Positions 1-6,042 of a DNA stretch of 6,042 bases are shown piece by piece. Origin of the DNA: Acidobacteriota bacterium (GTDB lineage Bacteria > Acidobacteriota > Vicinamibacteria > Vicinamibacterales > JAFNAJ01); the NCBI GenBank assembly GCA_017860085.1, contig JAFNAJ010000172.1, forward strand, positions 1-6,042, given 5' to 3'. How positions within the stretch are numbered: position 1 is the first letter of the stretch; every line of letters starts with the position of its first letter. Position numbers and translations under genes: made by a program. Under the pieces are notes generated by a model. That model saw only the letters and a list, made by a program, of their open reading frames with translations. It did no database searches and was not told the origin of the DNA.

Positions 1-35
1 CGCGCCGGGCGCGTGCCTGCCGATCATACGCTGCC

Positions 36-1046
36 TTGGTCATTCGACGCTCGTCCCACGAAGAGGTGACCCGGCTCGTCGCCGACGTGCTCGGCGACAG
101 CGACGTGGCACGCGAGGCGGCCGTGGCCCGGCTCGTCATCATTGGTCCACGAGCCGTGGAGCAGTTGGTGGTGGCACTCGGTGAGGCGCGTCGGCGCGCG
201 TCCCTCATCGCCATCCTCCAGGTACTCGAGCGGATTGCCGATGGGCGCGCGCTGATACCGGCCAGTCAGTACCTCGCCCAGGGCGACCAGGCGGTCGCCC
301 TGGCCGCGGTTGCCGCCGTTCGTCCCCACCTGCAGTCGCCCCACGCGGCGGTCGCAGACGCCGCCGTGCGGATCCTCACCGACGTCGTCCTGGACGTATC
401 GGCGGCAGACAGCGTCCGAGCCGCCGCGCTCGACGCCGTCCACGACCTCCCCGTGGAGGCCGTCGAGCCCATCCTGGTCCGTCTGCGTGACGATCCCAGC
501 CCGCGGCTGCGCCGACAGGCGGGGTGGCCGTCGGCCGAGCGCGGACCCGACGTCCTCGAAACCACGATCGAGGATCTGGCGAGGGAGGGACCCGAGGAAT
601 TCCGCACAGCTCTCGAGGCGCACGCTGTCTCGGCGCCGCTGCCGGTCCTGCACCACCTCGTCGTACACGCTCGCCAGCGCGAGGAGGCCGAGCGGTCGCC
701 CGACGTGCGGTCGCGCTGGAGGGTCGCCCGGGCGGCGGTCCACCAGGCGCTCGCGGATCGCGGCAGTCGCGTTGCCCTCTACGACCTGCGCGAGACGTTC
801 GAGAATGCCCGCCAGACAATCCCGATAGGCATGGTGGCGGCCGTGGCGCAGGTCGGCGACGGGTCCTGCCTCGAGCCGCTGGCATCGGCCATCGACCGGA
901 CGACAGACCTGTGGCTGAAGGATCAGCTGCTCGCCGCGATCGCCGCGATTGTCCGCCGTGAACGCCTCACCCGGCGCCACGCGGTCGTCAAGCGGCTCCT
1001 GGCCAGGCACCCGCTGCTCGGTGAAGCCCTGGCGCCGCGTCAGTAG
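36..1046 (+). CDS. HEAT-repeat protein (possibly 5'-partial)
   Basis: The predicted product (336 aa from a TTG at 36) is almost entirely alpha-helical, with repeated amphipathic helix pairs of the HEAT type. Clear repeats lie at about residues 8-47 ('DVAREAAVARL', 'GPRAVEQLV'), 85-118, 126-155 and 263-305; the stretch near 165-260 is less regular. There is no signal peptide, membrane segment or catalytic motif, so a cytoplasmic protein-binding scaffold is the most that can be inferred. The start is uncertain. TTG at 36 has no visible Shine-Dalgarno, the frame stays open to the left edge, and the first internal ATG is near residue 266, so the true start may lie outside the window. The N-terminal helix beginning near residue 8 resembles the beginning of other such proteins, so little is probably missing. 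The gene converges on proS and its TAG overlaps the proS end by 7 bp. The HEAT call is fairly sure; the function is unknown. Confidence 0.75.
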   Translation: MVIRRSSHEEVTRLVADVLGDSDVAREAAVARLVIIGPRAVEQLVVALGEARRRASLIAILQVLERIADGRALIPASQYLAQGDQAVALAAVAAVRPHLQSPHAAVADAAVRILTDVVLDVSAADSVRAAALDAVHDLPVEAVEPILVRLRDDPSPRLRRQAGWPSAERGPDVLETTIEDLAREGPEEFRTALEAHAVSAPLPVLHHLVVHARQREEAERSPDVRSRWRVARAAVHQALADRGSRVALYDLRETFENARQTIPIGMVAAVAQVGDGSCLEPLASAIDRTTDLWLKDQLLAAIAAIVRRERLTRRHAVVKRLLARHPLLGEALAPRQ

Positions 1047-2491
1047 GCCTTCGCAAACCAGGCCTGCGCGGTTGCAGGCCGCCCGCACTTGAGGCAGGCC
1101 CCGCTCGGCTCGTCGCCGCCGAACGGCATGTTCCTGATCGTGGCCTGTGTCTCGCTCTTGATCGCGGCCTCGCAGTCGGCGTGCCCGCACCAGGGCGAGA
1201 TGACAAACCCCGGCCGCCCTTCCATCCACGCCGAGAACTCGGCGTAGTCGGCCGTGCGGCGGGTTCGTTCCTCGCGGAACTTCGTGGCACGCGCCAGCAG
1301 CGCCTGCTGGACCTCGTCGAGCAGCGAGCGGACACGATCCTCCACCGCGTCCATCGGGATGAAGGCCTTCTCGCGGGTGTCGCGACGCGCCACCACCACC
1401 TGCTGCTTCTCGATGTCCTTGGGACCGATCTCGACGCGAAGCGGCACCCCCCGCATCTCCCAGTCGGCGAACTTCCACCCGGGCGTGTAGCTGTCGCGAT
1501 CGTCCAGCCGGACGCGTACGCCCGCCGCCACGAGGCGGGCCTGGATGTCGCGCGCCTTCGGCAGAACGGTCTCCTGCCAATTACCGCGCGAGATGGGCAC
1601 GATCACGACCTGCTGCGGCGCCACGCGCGGCGGGAGCACCAGGCCGCTGTCGTCGCCGTGCGTCATGATCACGCCGCCAATCAGCCGGGTCGACACGCCC
1701 CACGACGTCGTCCACGCGTGCTGCAGCACCTTGTCGCGACCCTGGAACTGGATGCCGAAGGCTCGGGCGAAGTTCTGACCCAGGTTGTGCGACGTCCCGG
1801 CCTGGAGCGCGCGCCCGTCGCCCATCAGCGCTTCGATGGAGTAGGTGCGCGAGGCCCCGGCGAACTTCTCGCTCTCGCTCTTCGCCCCCGCCATCACGGG
1901 CATGGCGAGCACCGATTCGGCGAACTCCTTGTAGATGTCCAGGATGCGGAGCGTTTCCTCCTGGGCCTCGGCTTCGGTCTCGTGTGCGGTGTGCCCTTCC
2001 TGCCACAGGAACTCCGTGGTCCTGAGGAAGGGGCGCGTCACCTTCTCCCAGCGGACGACGTTGCTCCACTGGTTGATCAGCACCGGGAGATCGCGCCATG
2101 ACTGAATCCACTTCGCGTACAGCGTCCCGATGATCACCTCGGACGTGGGACGGATCGCCAGGCGCTCCTCGAGCTTCTCGTTGCCGCCGTGCGTGACCCA
2201 GGCCACCTGGGGCGCGAACCCCTCCACGTGTTCGGCTTCGCGCATCAACAGGCTCTCGGGAATGAACAGCGGAAAATAGGCGTTGACATGACCCGTCGCC
2301 TTGAATCGCCGATCGAGCTCCTGCTGGATGAGCTCCCAGATGGCGAATCCGTACGGACGGATGGCCATGCAGCCCTTCACCGCCGTGTAGTCGGCGAGTT
2401 CGGCCTTGCGGACCACGTCGAGGTACCAGCTCGAGAAGTCCTGAGACTGCGGAGTGATCTCCGTGACGAACGCGTCCTTCTTGTCTGTCAT
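1040..2491 (-). CDS. proS: Prolyl-tRNA synthetase, archaeal/eukaryotic-type
   Basis: This cytoplasmic class II aminoacyl-tRNA synthetase (483 aa) charges tRNA-Pro with proline using ATP. Class II landmarks are in order: the motif 1 region at about 41-78 ('MAIRPYGFAIW', 'FPLFIPES'), 'RPTSE' at 114-118, motif 2 at 155-169 ('FLRTTEFLWQEGHTA'), and motif 3 at 272-292 ('GGVIMTHGDDSGL', 'PPRVAP'). An anticodon-binding domain follows at about 294-400. The C-terminal domain has four cysteines (435, 440, 466, 469) placed like the zinc-binding module of archaeal/eukaryotic-type enzymes, and the protein ends in Tyr as is usual there. Only about 100 residues separate motifs 2 and 3, so the large editing insertion of the E. 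coli-type enzyme is absent. ATG at 2491 is supported by AGGA at 2497-2500 with a 5-nt spacer. The gene is divergent from aroB and convergent with the HEAT gene. Length and motifs indicate an intact gene. Confidence 0.97.
   Translation of the reverse strand: MTDKKDAFVTEITPQSQDFSSWYLDVVRKAELADYTAVKGCMAIRPYGFAIWELIQQELDRRFKATGHVNAYFPLFIPESLLMREAEHVEGFAPQVAWVTHGGNEKLEERLAIRPTSEVIIGTLYAKWIQSWRDLPVLINQWSNVVRWEKVTRPFLRTTEFLWQEGHTAHETEAEAQEETLRILDIYKEFAESVLAMPVMAGAKSESEKFAGASRTYSIEALMGDGRALQAGTSHNLGQNFARAFGIQFQGRDKVLQHAWTTSWGVSTRLIGGVIMTHGDDSGLVLPPRVAPQQVVIVPISRGNWQETVLPKARDIQARLVAAGVRVRLDDRDSYTPGWKFADWEMRGVPLRVEIGPKDIEKQQVVVARRDTREKAFIPMDAVEDRVRSLLDEVQQALLARATKFREERTRRTADYAEFSAWMEGRPGFVISPWCGHADCEAAIKSETQATIRNMPFGGDEPSGACLKCGRPATAQAWFAKAY
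1061..1080 (+). terminator. Candidate hairpin after the HEAT gene, inside the proS 3' end
   Basis: A perfect 7-bp inverted repeat (GGCCTGC / GCAGGCC, 6-nt loop) begins 15 nt after the HEAT gene stop. It lies within the last codons of the opposing proS gene and no T-tract follows. It could help end HEAT-gene transcription where there is no intergenic space, but in G+C-rich coding sequence such repeats also arise by chance. Confidence 0.25.
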
Positions 2492-2567
2492 TGTGGTCCT
2501 GGTCCCTGCCTGGAAACTGATATCCTACCACCGCGTCGCACGAAGGCGCTGCCGCTCCTCGACGGCG
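2492..2567. promoter_or_regulatory. Divergent proS/aroB intergenic region
   Basis: These 76 bp separate the divergent ATGs of proS and aroB and must hold, or lie close to, promoters for both unless transcription starts inside the neighbouring genes. On the minus strand a TAGGAT hexamer could be a -10 element for proS, and on the plus strand TATCCT at 2521-2526 could serve aroB, but neither has a recognisable -35 at normal spacing. The proS Shine-Dalgarno (AGGA, 2497-2500, minus strand) is the only clear signal. No riboswitch-like or repeat structure is evident. Confidence 0.4.
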
Positions 2568-3671
2568 ATGCTGCCCGCCATGCCTCCCCCGGTCCGTATC
2601 ACGGTTGGACAAGAGCCGCGCTCCTACGGCGTGGAGGTCGGCGAAGGCCTTGGAGGTCTCCTCTGGGCGTTGCTCGATCGGCACGGGATCTCCTCGAGGC
2701 GGGTGGTCGTCTCGACGGCTCCGATCTGGCGCCTGGTCGAGCCGGCGCTCCAGGTACCGGCGGGCACCGACCCCGTTCTCGTCCCTGACGGCGAGCGCTT
2801 CAAGTTGCTGTCAAACGTGGCTCGCATCCACGACGGTCTGCTCAAGGCGGGCGCCGATCGGGGAACGACGGTCGTGGCGGTCGGCGGCGGTGTGCTCGGC
2901 GATACGGCTGGGTTTGCGGCTGCGACCTACATGCGGGGCATTCCCCTCGTGCACGTCCCCACGACGCTGGTCGCCCAGGTCGACAGCGCGATTGGCGGCA
3001 AGGTCGGGGTCAACCACCCGCTCGCAAAGAACCTCATCGGGGCCTTCCACCCCCCCCGCGTGGTTATCGTCGACCCCTCGCTGCTCGCGACCCTCGCTCG
3101 CCGGGAGTTCAGGGCGGGCCTGTACGAGGTCATCAAGTACGCCATCATCGCGAGCGGGGCGCTGTTTGCGACGGTCGCACAATCCCTCTCGGCGCTCCTC
3201 TCACGCGATCCCGGCGTGCTCATCCCGGTCATCGCCGAGTGCTGTCACATCAAGGCTCGCATCGTGACGGCCGACGAGTTCGAGACGGGTCAGCGACGAC
3301 TGCTCAATCTCGGCCACACGGTCGGCCACGCCCTCGAGAGCGTCACGAAGTATCGCCGTTTCAGGCACGGCGAGGCCGTTGGCTACGGCATCGTTTGCGC
3401 GGCCCGAATGGCCGAAGCTCGCGGAGCGCTCACAAGTGAGCAGGCCGACGCCATTGCCCGGCTGGTGGCCCAACTCGGGCCCGTGCCACCCGTTGGCGAC
3501 CTCTCTTCCTCCGACGTCCTCGAGACGATTCGGTACGACAAGAAGGTCGTCGACGGCCGCCTGCACTTCGTGCTGCCCACGGGGATCGGCGCGGCCGTGG
3601 TGGTCGACGATGTCACGTCGGCAGAGATCGAGCGGGCGCTCGCGTGTCTCGGCCTGCGGCCCGGGCCCTGA
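2568..3671 (+). CDS. aroB: 3-dehydroquinate synthase
   Basis: This enzyme converts 3-deoxy-D-arabino-heptulosonate 7-phosphate to 3-dehydroquinate, the second step of the shikimate pathway, using NAD+ and a divalent metal in the cytoplasm. Family motifs are in order (residues from ATG 2568): 'GGGVLGDTAGF' at 106-116 for the nucleotide-binding fold, 'PTTLVAQVDSAIGGKVGVN' at 131-149, 'KNLIGAFHPP' at 154-163, 'GLYEVIKY' at 184-191, 'LNLGHTVGHALE' at 247-258, 'RHGEAVGYG' at 266-274 and 'LPTGIG' at 336-341. Glu187, His250 and His267 match the usual metal ligands; Lys145, Lys154 and Lys190 match active-site lysines. At 367 aa it is normal length. The frame is open back to 2454, but that would overlap proS and add a non-family N-terminus, so ATG 2568 or ATG 2580 is preferred; neither has a clear Shine-Dalgarno. 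The gene is single, with no other shikimate gene in view. Confidence 0.96.
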   Translation: MLPAMPPPVRITVGQEPRSYGVEVGEGLGGLLWALLDRHGISSRRVVVSTAPIWRLVEPALQVPAGTDPVLVPDGERFKLLSNVARIHDGLLKAGADRGTTVVAVGGGVLGDTAGFAAATYMRGIPLVHVPTTLVAQVDSAIGGKVGVNHPLAKNLIGAFHPPRVVIVDPSLLATLARREFRAGLYEVIKYAIIASGALFATVAQSLSALLSRDPGVLIPVIAECCHIKARIVTADEFETGQRRLLNLGHTVGHALESVTKYRRFRHGEAVGYGIVCAARMAEARGALTSEQADAIARLVAQLGPVPPVGDLSSSDVLETIRYDKKVVDGRLHFVLPTGIGAAVVVDDVTSAEIERALACLGLRPGP

Positions 3672-3675
3672 GGGA

Positions 3676-3693
3676 CGGCTCGTCGTCGAGCCG
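3676..3693. terminator. Hairpin between convergent aroB and response-regulator genes
   Basis: A perfect 7-bp stem (CGGCTCG / CGAGCCG) with a TCGT loop sits 5 nt past the aroB stop, in the 36-bp gap to the converging response-regulator gene. Its position suits a shared bidirectional transcription stop. Neither side has a T-tract, so it is not a classical intrinsic terminator and may act with Rho or only protect 3' ends. Confidence 0.45.
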
Positions 3694-3707
3694 AGTCGGA
3701 GGGGAGC

Positions 3708-5120
<1,413 letters not shown>

Positions 5121-5125
5121 CTGCT

Positions 5126-5150
5126 GGGGAGGGGGGCCTCGGGATGCGGG
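5126..5150 (+). other. G-quadruplex-type motif in the gap before the response regulator
   Basis: Four runs of three or more G on the + strand (GGGG-A-GGGGGG-CCTC-GGG-ATGC-GGG) meet the usual G-quadruplex pattern with short loops. They fill most of the 32-bp space between the coiled-coil gene and the response-regulator gene. Both genes read the minus strand, so the G-rich strand is the transcription template and the mRNA is C-rich here, which also explains the missing ribosome-binding site. Folding is not shown by sequence alone. Confidence 0.4.
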
Positions 5151-5152
5151 CG

Positions 5153-5707
5153 TCAGCGCAGCCAGCCCGGCGGAACGCCGGCGCGCCTCGCTTCCTCCTG
5201 GATGTCGGCGATCGCCTTCCGGGTGTCGGCGACCTCCTCGTTCACGCGGTCGAGTTCGGCCAGCGCGTCGCGCCGCTGCTTGGCAATGATCTCCCGCTGC
5301 GCAGGATCGTCACGGTTGACGAAGTCGGTGGTGAGGGCATTGATCCGGCTCTGCAGCGACTCGGCAAACAGCTCCTGCCGCCGCAGCCGTTCCCGTGCGT
5401 CGTTGACGCGCTGGCGCCAGTACGCCTCGTCCTTCTTTGGCTCCGGAACCGCCGACGGCGGCGCCGCCTCGCCCCGGGTTTCGGTGGCAGACGGAGGTTC
5501 CGGCGCAGGCGTCGTCATCTGGGTCGACGCGGTCGTCAGCCCGCCCGACTTCTTGGCGTCGGCGTTCGTGTAGACCTTCGAGCTGCCTTTGACCTGCTTG
5601 CGTCGCTCGGCTTCCTTCTTGGCGACGTCGGCAAGCGACTGCGCAGACGCGGCCGTCGCCCCCGCAAACAGCGCGGCAGCGATCAGCACGATCGTGCTCT
5701 TCTTCAT
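5153..5707 (-). CDS. Secreted coiled-coil protein of unknown function
   Basis: The product (184 aa from ATG 5707) begins with a clear Sec signal peptide: 'MKKST', a hydrophobic core 'IVLIAAALFAGATA', and probable cleavage after ASA at residue 22. No lipobox cysteine is present, so it should be released into the periplasm. The mature N-terminus is lysine/arginine-rich with 'SKVYTN' near 42-47. A Pro/Thr/Ala/Glu-rich, probably disordered linker spans about 55-92. A charged helix at about 95-175 has the heptad-like pattern of a coiled coil, and the protein ends 'GVPPGWLR'. I recall similar small proteins in Acidobacteriota but no function. ATG 5707 is favoured by GGAG at 5714-5717 (6-nt spacer) and by the signal peptide placement. 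A longer in-frame start at 5836 would add 43 residues and also has a good ribosome-binding site. The gene is probably first in, or part of, a unit with the downstream response regulator. Confidence 0.82.
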   Translation of the reverse strand: MKKSTIVLIAAALFAGATAASAQSLADVAKKEAERRKQVKGSSKVYTNADAKKSGGLTTASTQMTTPAPEPPSATETRGEAAPPSAVPEPKKDEAYWRQRVNDARERLRRQELFAESLQSRINALTTDFVNRDDPAQREIIAKQRRDALAELDRVNEEVADTRKAIADIQEEARRAGVPPGWLR

Positions 5708-5735
5708 GGCTCTCTCCAACGAGTCGTGCCGGACT

Positions 5736-5758
5736 GCCACGGTGTCCTTCACCGTGGC
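5736..5758 (-). promoter_or_regulatory. Perfect hairpin in the coiled-coil gene leader
   Basis: A perfect 9-bp stem (GCCACGGTG / CACCGTGGC) encloses a 5-nt loop, reading AAGGA in the minus-strand transcript. It ends 18 nt before the Shine-Dalgarno of the coiled-coil gene. No U-tract follows, so it is not an intrinsic terminator. It could be a 5'-UTR stability or regulatory element, or a dyad operator in DNA. The structure is directly seen; its role is inferred. Confidence 0.5.
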
Positions 5759-5793
5759 CGCCGATGACTCGAGGCTGCGCGGCGACCGTTCGT

Positions 5794-5802
5794 AGTCTAG
5801 CA
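5794..5802 (-). promoter_or_regulatory. Possible extended -10 promoter of the coiled-coil/response-regulator unit
   Basis: The minus strand reads TGC-TAGACT, an extended -10 form (TGn plus a hexamer matching TATAAT at 4 of 6). Transcription would start near 5787, giving an 80-nt leader that contains the hairpin. At 17-bp spacing the -35 position (TGGCGT) is poor. The surrounding A/T-rich island is unusual for this window, which adds modest support. Confidence 0.3.
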
Positions 5803-5832
5803 AACGCTCTCGACCGACGCCATGCGCCGCGG

Positions 5833-6042
5833 TCATGGCTCGTCCCTCCAGCTCAGTCGCCACACGTCCTCGGGCCCCTTGGCGCCCCGCGCCACGAGCG
5901 CCGTCACGCCCCACCGCGCATGCCCGCGCCCGAAGGCTTCGGCGTGGACGGTCACGATGCCATTGGCGTCCGACGACGGATCGCCGTCGCCATCCTCGCC
6001 ATCGTCGGCCACCCACGCTGCGACGAAGATCGGCAGGTCGGG
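5833..6042 (-). CDS. C-terminal fragment of a hypothetical protein, possibly PilX-like pilus assembly
   Basis: A minus-strand frame is open from the right edge to TGA at 5833-5835 and gives 69 residues, with the start outside the window. It reads like real protein: 'PDLPIFVAAWVADDGEDGDGD', then 'DANGIVTVHAEAFG', a short basic/aromatic stretch, and an end of 'VWRLSWRDEP'. The beta-strand-like 'NGIVTVHAEAFG' after an Asp/Gly-rich loop, and the final 'LSWR', resemble tails I recall from PilX-type pilus-assembly proteins of Acidobacteriota; this is recognition from memory, not an alignment. PilX proteins are minor-pilin-like components of type IV pilus machinery. It is co-directional with the coiled-coil gene, 125 bp upstream of its preferred start. 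That this is coding is fairly likely; the family is tentative. Confidence 0.6.
   Translation of the reverse strand, partial: PDLPIFVAAWVADDGEDGDGDPSSDANGIVTVHAEAFGRGHARWGVTALVARGAKGPEDVWRLSWRDEP
5834..5849 (-). promoter_or_regulatory. Strong ribosome-binding site with ATGA start/stop overlap
   Basis: GGAGGG at 5844-5849 lies 7 nt before an ATG at 5836, which overlaps the TGA of the upstream gene as ATGA, a typical translational-coupling layout. The ATG is in frame with the coiled-coil gene, so initiation here would give a form 43 residues longer. The purine run also encodes the tail of the upstream protein ('SWRDE'), so it may be coincidental. Confidence 0.35.

Noticed and set aside
24..1580. 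Long minus-strand open frame (518 codons) opposite the HEAT gene and the proS 3' end
   Set aside because: It lies antisense to well-supported genes, is Arg/Gly-rich with no family motif, and is expected from G+C-rich codon bias.
1181..2101. Plus-strand open frame of 306 codons inside proS
   Set aside because: Antisense shadow of proS: low-complexity His/Arg/Leu-rich translation and no independent signal.
1581..2684. Second minus-strand frame of 367 codons spanning the proS 5' half and the aroB start
   Set aside because: It is a frame-shifted reading of proS running through the promoter gap; the Arg-rich product resembles nothing.
5716..5731. Sigma-54-like promoter (CGGCACGACTCGTTGG) before the coiled-coil gene
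   Set aside because: The GG and TTG elements are one base too far apart and the final C is missing; transcription would also start too close to the ATG to leave the Shine-Dalgarno intact.
5708..6016. N-terminal extension of the coiled-coil protein up to the ATG at 6016
   Set aside because: The extension beyond 5836 overlaps the better-supported gene tail in another frame and is Arg/Gly-rich shadow sequence.

Overview
This looks like an ordinary chromosomal window from a G+C-rich bacterium (roughly two-thirds G+C by eye, strong G/C preference at third codon positions). The best lineage guess is Acidobacteriota, possibly the Vicinamibacteria side. This rests on family resemblance: an archaeal/eukaryotic-type prolyl-tRNA synthetase, a HEAT-repeat protein, and a secreted coiled-coil protein with a 'KVYTN' segment and a 'GVPPGWLR' end that I associate with that phylum. 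No rRNA, tRNA, mobile element or CRISPR array is visible.

Layout, left to right. (1) 36-1046 (+): HEAT-repeat protein with a TTG start, possibly beginning left of the window. (2) 1040-2491 (-): proS, complete, its stop overlapping the HEAT gene's stop by 7 bp in a tail-to-tail arrangement. (3) 2492-2567: short divergent promoter/leader gap. (4) 2568-3671 (+): aroB, 3-dehydroquinate synthase, with its catalytic and metal-ligand motifs intact. (5) 3672-3707: 36-bp convergent gap with a perfect 7-bp-stem hairpin. (6) 3708-5120 (-): sigma-54-dependent NtrC-family response regulator (receiver, AAA+, Fis-type HTH). (7) 5121-5152: short gap carrying a G-quadruplex-type motif on the + strand. (8) 5153-5707 (-): secreted coiled-coil protein of 184 aa. 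(9) 5708-5832: leader with a possible extended -10 and a perfect 9-bp hairpin. (10) 5833-6042 (-): C-terminal 69 residues of a gene entering from the right edge, resembling the tail of PilX-like pilus-assembly proteins. There is no gene-free stretch longer than about 125 bp.

proS and aroB are housekeeping genes (translation and the shikimate pathway). The right-hand third is a same-strand cluster: possible pilus-related protein, then exported coiled-coil protein, then sigma-54 activator. It could be one transcription unit linking a surface structure to a regulator. No histidine kinase lies inside the window. I see no convincing undescribed system. The points most worth a second look are the gene fragment at the right edge, the two competing starts of the coiled-coil protein, its leader hairpin, and the G-rich gap before the response regulator.
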